Source of the DNA: Bacteroidota bacterium
GTDB lineage: Bacteria > Bacteroidota > Bacteroidia > J057
Direction: 5' to 3'
Assembly: GCA_003696875.1 (NCBI GenBank)
Contig: RFHL01001399.1
Span: forward strand, 1 to 12,312
DNA length: 12,312 nt
Shown: positions 1 to 6,908 of the stretch, in pieces
Layout: each line of letters starts with the position of its first letter
How positions within the stretch are numbered: the first letter of the stretch is position 1
The notes under the pieces: model-generated
What the model was told of the DNA's origin: nothing
The model's database searches: none
What the model saw: the letters and a program-made list of their open reading frames with translations, nothing else
Translations under genes and position numbers: made by a program

Positions 1-162
1 GCCTTGGTGAATCGTTTTGATGGATATTTCAAAAAACTCACTCACCACCCCGAACCCGCCTCGACCCAGATTCAGTGCCTCCAACGCCGCAAAGCGACGA
101 CGATCCGCTTCGTTCAGACTTTCGAAAAATTTCTTCTTTAAATCAAGCCGCTCAATGTACAT
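1..162 (-). CDS. ISAzo13-family transposase, N-terminal 54 residues (runs off the left edge)
   Basis: The frame begins at the ATG at 162-160 and stays open to the window edge (54 codons). An in-frame TAA shortly upstream leaves this as the natural start. Residues 16-36 (LNEADRRRFAALEALNLGRG) match the N-terminal pattern of ISAzo13-type (Rhodopirellula-type) transposases, in which 'LNER.RR..AA.EA..LGRGG' precedes a helix-turn-helix. Residues 36-54 (GFGVVSEFFEISIKTIHQG) then form that helix-turn-helix, the usual DNA-binding start of the family. The DDE catalytic domain would lie outside the window, so activity cannot be judged. The gene points away from the sulfatase remnant, whose 5' part is missing exactly where the element begins. 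The family call comes from recognised motif pattern; no search was possible. Confidence 0.7.
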   Translation of the reverse strand, partial: MYIERLDLKKKFFESLNEADRRRFAALEALNLGRGGFGVVSEFFEISIKTIHQG

Positions 163-240
163 CGTTCTTTCAGCTTTAAGGGTTTACCCAAGATACGAAC
201 TTTGAGGAACTTATTCTTTGAGCGTTAATTAGCCTTACAT
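1..240 (-). mobile_element. Partial insertion sequence, ISAzo13-like, one end only
   Basis: This is one end of an insertion sequence: the transposase start plus about 80 bp of non-coding leader, with the rest beyond the left edge. The block is visibly AT-richer than the sulfatase sequence that follows, and composition changes at about 240-260. The sulfatase reading frame opens only after a TAA at 226-228, so the element boundary probably lies between 229 and 250. On the minus strand, the stretch of 220-240 that reads TGTAAGGCTAATTAACG is the best candidate terminus. The opposite end is not in the window, so neither a terminal inverted repeat nor a target duplication could be checked. Family assignment rests on the transposase fragment alone. 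Confidence 0.6.
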
Positions 241-1213
241 CTGATACACTACCGTTTTGATGTATACGAGCCGGAAGATCAGCGCGGCTACTGGAATCTC
301 ATTGGCCCCGGCTGGGGCCAGCATGTGCATGTCACCGACCTGATCGGCGACCAGGTGGTCGATTACATTGAGGCGCGGGGGCCTGAACAGCCCTTTTGTC
401 TATCGGTCAGCTTTCACGCCCCCCACGCCGCCGATACGCGGCCTGAGCAGTATGTGTGGCCGCCCCGCCACGATACCCTCTATGCCGGGGTCCGGATTCC
501 GGACCCCGTGATGAGCGACCCGGCCTGGTTCGAGGCGCAGCCTGAGTACGTGCGCCAGGGCCTGAACCGGACCCGCTGTTACTGGCGCTATGATACGCCC
601 GAGAAGTACCAGCGCATGGTCAAGGGCTATTACCGAATGCTTACCACGGTAGATGACAACATCGCCAAAATTCGACGTGCTCCGGAGGCCCAGGGCCTGG
701 CCGGCAACACCCTCATTATCCTGATGGGAGACAATAGCTATTTTCTGGGCGAAAGGGGTTTTGCCGGCAAGTGGCTCATGTACGAACCTTCGCTGCGGGT
801 TCCCTTGATCATCTATGACCCCCGGCCGGAACGGGCGCCCCGCCGCCTCCCGCAGATGGCCCTCAACCTGGACATCGCACCGACGCTGCTCGATCTGGCG
901 GGCCTGCCAGTTCCGGCCACCATACAGGGAGGGAGCCTGGTACCCTTGTTGCTCGGAGACAGCATCATGTGGCGGGAGGACTTCCTCTGCGAACACCTCT
1001 ACGACATGCCCTACATCCCCCAGAGTGAGGGGTTGCGCAGCGAGACCTACAAGTATTTCCGGTATCGAGACGACCCGGGCCATGAGGAGCTCTACGACCT
1101 GCGTCAGGACCCGCAGGAGCGCCAGAATCTGGCTTCTGACCCGGCCTACCGGGGCCGGTATCCTTGAGATGCGGGCCCAGTGCGACAGCTTGATCCTGAG
1201 CCTTCAACCATAG
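241..1213 (+). pseudogene. Sulfatase remnant: N-terminus lost at an IS junction, C-terminus frameshifted
   Basis: Sulfatases hydrolyse sulfate esters, often on polysaccharides, in the periplasm. The frame opens after a TAA at 226-228 and is recognisable from about 250 (FDVYEPEDQRGYWNLIGPGW). Conserved family parts follow: SFHAPHA near 410; a metal-binding Asp-Asn pair at 730-735 in MGDNSYFLGERG; the active-site Lys in FAGKW (769-771); YEPSLRVPLIIYDPR; then LNLDIAPTLLDLAGLP and the C-terminal TYKYFRYRDD. Missing is the N-terminal domain of roughly 150-200 residues with the C/S-x-P-x-R motif that becomes formylglycine, so no activity is possible. Near 1159 one extra base shifts the frame to a TGA at 1165-1167. 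The frame shifted by one instead reads ILEMRAQCDSLILSLQP, a normal sulfatase end, and stops at 1211-1213, one base before the GH42 stop. The usual DNG is DNS here, perhaps drift. A GTG at 325 can open a 280-codon frame, but it starts mid-domain. Confidence 0.85.
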
Positions 1214-1214
1214 C

Positions 1215-3296
1215 TTACCCCTTCCGCAGCACCCTCACTTCATAGGGCTTCAGCTCAATACGCCCTTCGTAGCGTTGGCCGTTCAGCGCATCCCGGTAGC
1301 GCCCGGCAGGCAAGGTGACGGTTTTCGGCTCATTGTGGATGTTATTGAGAATGAGGCCCTCGGCCTTGTCGCCTTGGCGGGGGACCGCAACTACGCCCGG
1401 ATCGCCGCTCAGCAGCGGCGCGATGCCCTGCTCCGCCGCGTAGTGTGTCAGCAGCTGGGCGAGGGCCGCCCGGCCGGGGTCGGTACCGAGCATCACGACT
1501 TTGCCCTGTCCTACCCGCCTCTCCATGATGGCCGGGCGGCCATCGTGCATGCCCGTCTCGTAGTGGGCCAGCACCTTACCGTCCTCACTGCTCAGGGCCT
1601 CGGACCAGAGACTGGCCTCGCTCTGGGCGATGCCCAGTTCCTCCGCAAAAGTCAGCTTGAGCGGGATCTCGGCTGGCCGCAGCTTGGTCCCTATCGGGAT
1701 GCGGCTCTCCACCTCGATGCCGCTCCATGCGTTCAGATCACCCATAGCGTGGTCGGTGTAGCCGGTCCAGTAGGGGGTGCGGTAGCCGGTCATGGGACCG
1801 AGGATCAGGGTCCCGCCCTGCTCGACCCAAGGCCGGAGCTGAGCCCGCAGGTCGTCCGGCATCATGGGCAGCAGCGGGAGAAAAAGGAGATCATAGTCGC
1901 TGATGTCTGCCCCGGTGGGCAGTACGTCGCGATGCAGGTAGGCATCGTGAAAGGCCAGGTAGAAGCGATAGGTCCAGTCGGTATAATAGCGGATGCCATT
2001 GGCGTACTGCTCGATGCGCAGACCCTGATCGGCCTCGTGGCTGTAGATGGTGGCGATCCGGGCCGGGGCCACCGGGGCTTCAAAAAGAAATTCTCCGCTT
2101 TTCTGGAGGCTGGCGCCCAGGGCCTTAAGGTCGTCGTAGTTGGCGGCGGGCTTGCCCCAGGTGTGGAGGATCGCCCCGTGGGGCATCTCTTGGCCGGCGC
2201 GATGCTGCCGCCACAGCCAGAAGAGGGAGCCCTGCCCTCCCAGGGCATAATTCATCCACAATGCCGAGAACATAGAGCCCTCGGGCTGATGCAGAAACCA
2301 GGTCATGCCTTCCTTGCCCCCGCCAGAATTGTTGGGGGCGGTCTCGAAGAGCCAGTGCATCCCCTTGCCGTAGCCGCGCATGCGGTCGTAGTTGCTCACG
2401 ACCCGGTCATAAGCTTCGAAGCTGTGGTAGTTGTTCACGGCCATGAAGTCGGCCTCGGCCATGAGCTTTTCGTAGTCGGTGGTTTGCCCCGGCATGGTAT
2501 CATGGGTGATGGGGGCCTTGGAGTGGCGCCGGATCACCGCGATCTGCACATTCTGAAACTCGGTGACCATGTCGCTGTTGAATCGCTCCCAATCCAGCCG
2601 CAGGCTGGGGTGGTGCCAGACGCTGGGCAACGGCATGGGGATCTGGTCAAAGGCCTGATAGGTCTGGCTCCAGAGATCAGTAGCCCAGATTTCGTTCAGA
2701 TTTTCAATGCTGTCGTATTTCGCCTGAAGCCATGCTTGCCAGCGGTAGCGGCTTTCGTCGCTGTAGTCGGCATGTTTGCTCAGTTCGTTGTCGATCTGCC
2801 AGCCGATCAGGGCGGGATGATCTCCCAGGGCCTTGGCCATTTCCTCCACGATGCGCAGGGCATAGTGGCGGTAGACGGTGCTGGTGTAGCTATAGTCCTT
2901 GCGGGCGCCGTGGATACGGCGGTGGCCGTCAGGCTCCAGCAGCCCGATCTCGGGATGCTTTTCCCACAGCCAGGCCGGCGGTGTGGCGGTAGGGGTGCCA
3001 AGGATGACGTCGATGCCGCCCGCATGCAACTGGTCCATGATGTCGCGCAGCCATTCGAAGTCGAATTGGCCTTCCTCCGGCTCCATTTTCGACCAGGAAA
3101 ACTCCGCCATCCGGACCACATTCATGTTCAGGTCCTGCATCAGGGCGATGTCTTTGGGGACCTCCTCCACCGGCCAGGTTTCCGGGTAGTAGGAAGCCCC
3201 GTAGTAGAGCTTGGCTTCGCCGATGTGTTGGGCAGAGAGCGGCAGACAGCCCTGCAATAGGAGCGTGAGGGCCAGAATACTTCGGAAAAAGCGCAT
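1215..3296 (-). CDS. Exported GH42 beta-galactosidase
   Basis: A retaining beta-galactosidase of glycoside hydrolase family 42 that releases terminal galactose from oligosaccharides. I chose the ATG at 3296 (693 residues) because MRFFRSILALTLLLQG is a clear signal peptide. A frame start at 3368 would add 24 residues that bury it. Cleavage could follow LSA, or LQGC could act as a weak lipobox, so the final location is periplasm or membrane. The TIM-barrel opens with YYGASYYPETWP, the family signature. The acid/base Glu171 lies in IGWQIDNEL and the nucleophile Glu318 in GMHWLFETAPNN. Residues about 385-600 form the amidotransferase-like trimerisation domain, and the last about 60, ending YEVRVLRKG, the beta-sandwich. 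Length is normal for the family and both catalytic residues are present, so it looks intact. It converges on the sulfatase remnant with one base between stops, consistent with a locus for sulfated galactose-containing glycans. Confidence 0.92.
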   Translation of the reverse strand: MRFFRSILALTLLLQGCLPLSAQHIGEAKLYYGASYYPETWPVEEVPKDIALMQDLNMNVVRMAEFSWSKMEPEEGQFDFEWLRDIMDQLHAGGIDVILGTPTATPPAWLWEKHPEIGLLEPDGHRRIHGARKDYSYTSTVYRHYALRIVEEMAKALGDHPALIGWQIDNELSKHADYSDESRYRWQAWLQAKYDSIENLNEIWATDLWSQTYQAFDQIPMPLPSVWHHPSLRLDWERFNSDMVTEFQNVQIAVIRRHSKAPITHDTMPGQTTDYEKLMAEADFMAVNNYHSFEAYDRVVSNYDRMRGYGKGMHWLFETAPNNSGGGKEGMTWFLHQPEGSMFSALWMNYALGGQGSLFWLWRQHRAGQEMPHGAILHTWGKPAANYDDLKALGASLQKSGEFLFEAPVAPARIATIYSHEADQGLRIEQYANGIRYYTDWTYRFYLAFHDAYLHRDVLPTGADISDYDLLFLPLLPMMPDDLRAQLRPWVEQGGTLILGPMTGYRTPYWTGYTDHAMGDLNAWSGIEVESRIPIGTKLRPAEIPLKLTFAEELGIAQSEASLWSEALSSEDGKVLAHYETGMHDGRPAIMERRVGQGKVVMLGTDPGRAALAQLLTHYAAEQGIAPLLSGDPGVVAVPRQGDKAEGLILNNIHNEPKTVTLPAGRYRDALNGQRYEGRIELKPYEVRVLRKG

Positions 3297-3452
3297 AGGA
3301 TTGTTTGGGGAAAAAGAGCCGGAGGCGCACCAGGGGTACCAGAAAAGCGTGTTGATTCTCCGCAACATGATAGGCTCTGTTTACCCGACGGCTATTTCCG
3401 ACACCTATGGGTACCCCACCTCATTTTGAATGTGTGATAAAGTCTGTAAGCG
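3297..3452 (+). promoter_or_regulatory. Divergent intergenic region carrying promoters for the GH42 and serine hydrolase genes
   Basis: The two flanking genes are transcribed away from each other, so both promoters should lie in these 156 bp. On the plus strand TCATTTTG at 3421-3428 matches the Bacteroidota -7 consensus TAnnTTTG at all but one of the specified positions and lies 25 bp upstream of the ATG at 3453. I could not find a convincing -33 TTG at the usual distance. An 8-bp inverted pair, GGGGTACC at 3333-3340 and GGTACCCC at 3410-3417, might be an operator, but it is short and may be chance. No convincing -7 box was seen on the minus strand, and no Shine-Dalgarno sequence precedes either start, which is normal for this phylum. 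Confidence 0.4.
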
Positions 3453-5408
3453 ATGATGAATCAGCTGAAATCCTATCTGCGTCTCTGTCTGTTTGTGTTG
3501 CCCATGCTGGGCCTCTGGGCCTGCGAAGAAGTCGTCGATGTGATCGAAAACCTGCCCCCGCCCGGCCTGCCGGCCGTGGATGCGGTGGCAGAAGAAGAAA
3601 TCCGCCACCAGGAACTGGTGGGCCTCGCCATTGGTCTGGTCCAAAACGGCCAGATGACCCACATCCGGGGCTATGGCTTTGCCGACCGGGACCGCGAAAT
3701 CCCCCTGACCCAGGAGACCCTCATCCGCTGGGCCTCCATTTCCAAGACCCTCACCGCCGTGGCGGCCATCAAAATGTACCGGGCCGGCGACATCGACCTT
3801 GACGCCGACATCCGCACCTATGTGCCCTATTGGCCGCAGCAGCCACAGGGCGCCATTACCCTGCGCCAATTGCTACAGTGTACCAGTGGGATTCCGCATT
3901 ATCAGGATTCTACCTTCACCTATAGCCTCGCCGGCTATGATGATACCCAGCCGTATAACGCCCGGAAGAGCGTGGAGACCTTTTCCGATCAATTCCTGCT
4001 CTTTGATCCCGGCGATGATTACAACTATAGCACCTTCGGCTTTATTCTCGCGGCTGCGGCCATCGATCAGGCCTCCCGCGATGCCTACGGACTGAGCTTC
4101 CCCGAACTGGTGCGCGATAGCATCGCCCAGCCCCTGGGCCTCTCCACGCTCCAGCCGGATTACTCCGGCTTTCAGAACCTGACCCCCCGCACCCTGGGCT
4201 ACGACAAGAACTGCGCCGGGGAAATCCGGCAGGAAGGCACCGACGACGTGAGCTGGAAGCTCGGTGGCGGTGGCTGGATTTCTTCGCCCAAAGACCTCAC
4301 CCGCTACATGGAGGCCCTCATCAACGATGAGGTCGTGCCCTCAGCCTGGATGGATACGCTCCTCAATGAACCCATCATCAACGGGCAGCGGACAGGTTAC
4401 GGGATGGGTTTCGAGGTCTTTGGCAGCTATGTGGGCCACGGTGGTTGGCAGCAAAACGGTCGCAACCAGATGTACTTCTGGCCCGGCAGCGATGATGGTA
4501 TCGTCATCATGTGCAACTCGGAGCATGTGGACCTGACCCGCCTCTTTATCCGGATCTCTGAGGCAGCCGGCATCGCCAACTTTGTGGACCAGGATTACAA
4601 CCTGTACAACCGCCTGCAGTGCTATGACGACGGCGACTGCGACGGGGTAAGCACGCCCCTCTTTGCGGGCGTGTGGCGGGCAGGTGAGACCGATCAGCTC
4701 ATCCGCCGGGGCTACACCTTCGATCAGTTCAATCGGGAATGGACCCGCCTCTCGGAGGCGGGCTACCGCCTCAAGGACATAGACACCTGGCGCGATGTGG
4801 ATGGCACCCGTCGTTGGGATGGCATCTTCACCAAGGGTACGGGCCGCCACGCCCTCTGGCGCGGCTACAATCAGGCCGACTTCAACGCCAAGTGGCAGGA
4901 GATGAGTAACGACGGCCTGCGCCTGATCGACCTGGAGACCTATACCGCCGCCAACGGCGAACGCCTTTGGGCCGGAGTATTTGAAGAAGGCAGCGGGGCC
5001 TACGCCATGTACCGCAACTTTGATTTTCAGGGATTTCACGACAAGTGGGACGAACTCAACGGTCAGGGCCTGCGCCTGATCGACATCGAGACCTACCTGG
5101 ATGACAACGGCGACCGCCTCTGGGCGGGCGTATGGCGGGCCGGTACCGACAGCTATGCCCTCTACCGGGGCCAGACCACCGCCGATTTCAACACCCGCTG
5201 GACCGCTCAGAGCAGTCAAGGGCGCCGCCTGGTAGACCTGGAGGTCTACCGCCTGAGCAATGGGGAGTTACGCTGGGCCGGGGTATGGCGCGAAGGGACC
5301 GAAGCCGCCGCCCTCTGGCGCAACTTCGACTTTTGCGGCTGGCAGGAGAAGCATCAGGATGCCCAGGCCAATGGCCTGGAGCTGCTGGACCTGGAGCGGT
5401 ATGAATAG
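3453..5408 (+). CDS. Serine hydrolase lipoprotein: class C beta-lactamase/esterase-type domain plus five polyglycine-hydrolase-type repeats
   Basis: A 651-residue surface or periplasmic lipoprotein. Residues 1-24 are a lipoprotein signal ending LGLWAC (Cys24). ATG codons at 3453 and 3456 are both possible starts. Residues about 40-375 are a beta-lactamase-like serine hydrolase of the class C/EstB/D-aminopeptidase group. The SxxK motif is S95-I-S-K98. The second motif is Y192-S-T in NYSTFGF, where Y-x-N is usual, and the third is GHGG at 328-331. A short acidic linker, YDDGDCDGVS (391-400), could bind calcium. Residues 403-651 are five tandem repeats of 51 residues, each opening W-A-G-V-W/F and ending near L-x-D-L/I-E-x-Y, of the type known as bacterial tandem repeat domain 1. 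In fungal polyglycine hydrolases a repeat domain of this kind is coupled to a beta-lactamase-like peptidase domain. The substrate may be a peptide or ester, while true beta-lactamase activity is less likely. It converges on the caspase-like gene with three bases between stops. Confidence 0.85.
   Translation: MMNQLKSYLRLCLFVLPMLGLWACEEVVDVIENLPPPGLPAVDAVAEEEIRHQELVGLAIGLVQNGQMTHIRGYGFADRDREIPLTQETLIRWASISKTLTAVAAIKMYRAGDIDLDADIRTYVPYWPQQPQGAITLRQLLQCTSGIPHYQDSTFTYSLAGYDDTQPYNARKSVETFSDQFLLFDPGDDYNYSTFGFILAAAAIDQASRDAYGLSFPELVRDSIAQPLGLSTLQPDYSGFQNLTPRTLGYDKNCAGEIRQEGTDDVSWKLGGGGWISSPKDLTRYMEALINDEVVPSAWMDTLLNEPIINGQRTGYGMGFEVFGSYVGHGGWQQNGRNQMYFWPGSDDGIVIMCNSEHVDLTRLFIRISEAAGIANFVDQDYNLYNRLQCYDDGDCDGVSTPLFAGVWRAGETDQLIRRGYTFDQFNREWTRLSEAGYRLKDIDTWRDVDGTRRWDGIFTKGTGRHALWRGYNQADFNAKWQEMSNDGLRLIDLETYTAANGERLWAGVFEEGSGAYAMYRNFDFQGFHDKWDELNGQGLRLIDIETYLDDNGDRLWAGVWRAGTDSYALYRGQTTADFNTRWTAQSSQGRRLVDLEVYRLSNGELRWAGVWREGTEAAALWRNFDFCGWQEKHQDAQANGLELLDLERYE
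4659..5405 (+). repeat. Five in-frame 153-bp coding repeats (51-residue period)
   Basis: The protein repeats begin near residues 404, 455, 506, 557 and 608 (FAGVW, WDGIF, WAGVF, WAGVW, WAGVW), an exact 51-residue spacing. Each then runs through a Y/L-x-R-aromatic segment, a W-centred helix and L-x-D-I/L-E-x-Y. The fifth copy ends at the stop codon, inside the final ELLDLERYE. At DNA level the copies are clearly diverged, so these are old structural repeats, probably forming a propeller-like or beta-rich module, not recent slippage. Binding to a polymer or cell surface is a guess. Confidence 0.85.
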
Positions 5409-5411
5409 TGC

Positions 5412-6761
5412 TTAGGCAGGCGGCTGGTCGGCCGCCTGAATCCGCCGCCGTAGGAAGCGGAGGCTCTGATTGACTGAGTCGTTGAGAAAATCCACCAGTG
5501 GCGCGATACGGCGCCGAAGACGGTTCATCTCTCCCCGGTTGCGCGGGCGATCGCCCAGGCCATCAATGACCGCTTGCAGCGGCTCAATCAAGGTCTCAAT
5601 ATGGTCTATGGCTTCGCCACTGAGGTACACCTCATCGCTTTGGAGGTGTGTGCGAAGTTGTTGCAGGGCCTCAGTGATGATCTGGTAGCAGGAACGAATG
5701 CGATCATGTTGCCGGCTGTCGCCCAGAGAGCCCCGCCAACTGTAGATGAGGTTGATCGCCCGGCCGATCAGGAACGTCTGCTGACCCAGGGTGCGGATAG
5801 ACTCCAAGTGCTGTTGCAGGGCCGGATCGGCCGCTGCGCCCTGCCCTTCGAGTTGGGCGGCCAGGTCGCTGGTCTCCTCGGCCTGGGCAAAGTTGACCAT
5901 GCTCCCGATGTTGCAGGTGTCGAGGATATAGGTCATGTGAATATCAAAGTCCCGGGCCAGGCGGGCATAGGTGCGCATGTCTTCGAAGGTTAGGTCTGAC
6001 CAATCCACCCCAGCGATACCATCGGCCCCGCCGTGCCCCTCGAAGTACACGGTGAGTTCGGCGACCTGCCCTTCGGAGCTAGCCGCATGCAGGGCGAGAA
6101 TGGCGTCGAAGATTTGGGTCCCCATCTGGTCAGCGGTGGGATTGACGACATTGATCACCCGATCATAGCTACCGCGCAGGGCCTGCTGGATGGGGCTACC
6201 CCGCCGGAGGTGTTGGCGCACATCCTCAAGGTCTGAGCTGCGCCCCCGGTAGTTCCAGGCCCCGATATAGACTACCCACTGCGGCTGGAGGGCTTCGGGA
6301 TCGAGGGCAGAATTACTCTGGGTAGCGTGGGGGGCCCCGCGGCGGGGATCGCCTTCGGCCACCATCCGGGCCGCCGCATCGACCTGTATGCGCTGCCGCC
6401 GCCAAAGCTGGGCAATACGATCGGTGAGCTCACCTGCCGAGTTTTGGGCCTGGGTAGTGGCAGCGATGACCTCGAAGGCAGGCGGGGTGAGGTCAGGCCC
6501 GGTAAGGGCCGCGAGCATGGCCTCCGTTTCCGGATCCAGACCGATCGCCGCCTCGGCGGGAGCCTCCTGCCGCTGGATCGGAAAATGGGCATGAAAATAA
6601 CGGCCTGGCTCCGGGCGAGGGGCCGGAGACGCGGTCGCGGTGCCAGAGGCCTTGAGCTGAAAAGGGGGCGGAGCAAGCCGCAGGCCCTGAGGCACCGGCG
6701 CGGGCGGGGCAGCCTCCGCCGCCGGAGCAGTCGTGCGTTCTGGTTCGGTGTGGGTTTTCAT
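5412..6761 (-). CDS. Caspase-like (peptidase C14 fold) protein with a Pro/Ala-rich, eCIS-type leader
   Basis: A 449-residue protein starting at the ATG at 6761-6759, with no signal peptide or membrane segment. Residues 1-75 are a disordered Pro/Ala-rich leader carrying APPPFQLKASG and HFPIQRQEA. From memory, leaders of this style occur in Bacteroidota proteins associated with extracellular contractile injection systems, usually ahead of a DUF4157 metallopeptidase-like domain, which is absent here. Residues about 160-295 look like a caspase/metacaspase fold. An opening strand (WVVYIGAWNY) is followed by a second (RVINVVNPTA), then the His strand LTVYFEGHGG (His243) and the Cys strand TYILDTCNIGSM (Cys283). 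Both catalytic residues sit in the expected family settings (hF.GHG and D.C..G). Residues about 300-449 are predicted helical, with many Leu/Arg heptad-like stretches. It is probably a cytoplasmic or injected cysteine protease specific for Lys/Arg or Asp sites. No partner gene is visible. A TTTG-containing stretch near 6800 could be part of its promoter, but this is weak. Confidence 0.75.
   Translation of the reverse strand: MKTHTEPERTTAPAAEAAPPAPVPQGLRLAPPPFQLKASGTATASPAPRPEPGRYFHAHFPIQRQEAPAEAAIGLDPETEAMLAALTGPDLTPPAFEVIAATTQAQNSAGELTDRIAQLWRRQRIQVDAAARMVAEGDPRRGAPHATQSNSALDPEALQPQWVVYIGAWNYRGRSSDLEDVRQHLRRGSPIQQALRGSYDRVINVVNPTADQMGTQIFDAILALHAASSEGQVAELTVYFEGHGGADGIAGVDWSDLTFEDMRTYARLARDFDIHMTYILDTCNIGSMVNFAQAEETSDLAAQLEGQGAAADPALQQHLESIRTLGQQTFLIGRAINLIYSWRGSLGDSRQHDRIRSCYQIITEALQQLRTHLQSDEVYLSGEAIDHIETLIEPLQAVIDGLGDRPRNRGEMNRLRRRIAPLVDFLNDSVNQSLRFLRRRIQAADQPPA
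5417..5438 (-). other. Perfect 8-bp inverted repeat at the convergent gene ends
   Basis: CAGGCGGC (5417-5424) and GCCGCCTG (5431-5438) form a perfect GC-only-bordered stem around a 6-nt loop, inside the last codons of the caspase-like gene and just past the serine hydrolase stop. The 3-nt gap leaves no other room for transcript ends, so a shared bidirectional end-structure is plausible. Neither side has a U-tract, so it is not a classical rho-independent terminator, and in GC-rich DNA a stem this long can arise by chance. Confidence 0.35.
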
Positions 6762-6908
6762 ACGGCGGTGGTCGTACCGTCAACCTTACAGACGCAAAAG
6801 ATCGGGATTTTCCAGCGAAAATGCACCTGGAAAAAAGGGGGACATCTGTCGTAGCGGCGCTTCCGTGCCGCAGGAGGCTTCTCCACCCGCCATCTGTCTG
6901 CTCCCGCC

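Noticed and set aside
325..1167. Intact small sulfatase starting at the GTG at 325
   Set aside because: It would start in mid-domain without signal peptide or nucleophile motif, and clear sulfatase sequence exists in frame upstream (from about 250) and in the shifted frame downstream.
1275..3260. A 661-codon open frame on the plus strand opposite the GH42 gene
   Set aside because: It mirrors the GH42 codons. The translation is rich in His, Gly, Val and Ala with no domain pattern, whereas the minus frame has a signal peptide and both catalytic Glu residues. High GC makes such antisense frames common.
4341..5219. A 292-codon minus-strand frame opposite the serine hydrolase
   Set aside because: It lies wholly inside the hydrolase gene. 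Its apparent repetitiveness is only the complement of the 153-bp coding repeats.
4659..5405. Regularly spaced repeats considered as a CRISPR-like or recent tandem array
   Set aside because: The 153-bp period is in frame, the copies are diverged at DNA level, and the conserved positions are protein structural residues.
6493..6908. Downstream part of the second FG-GAP frame, which overlaps the caspase-like gene
   Set aside because: Beyond GHPWPQYLGPEGLSRV the translation loses any family character and is out of frame with a well-supported gene, so it is read-through past a lost stop.
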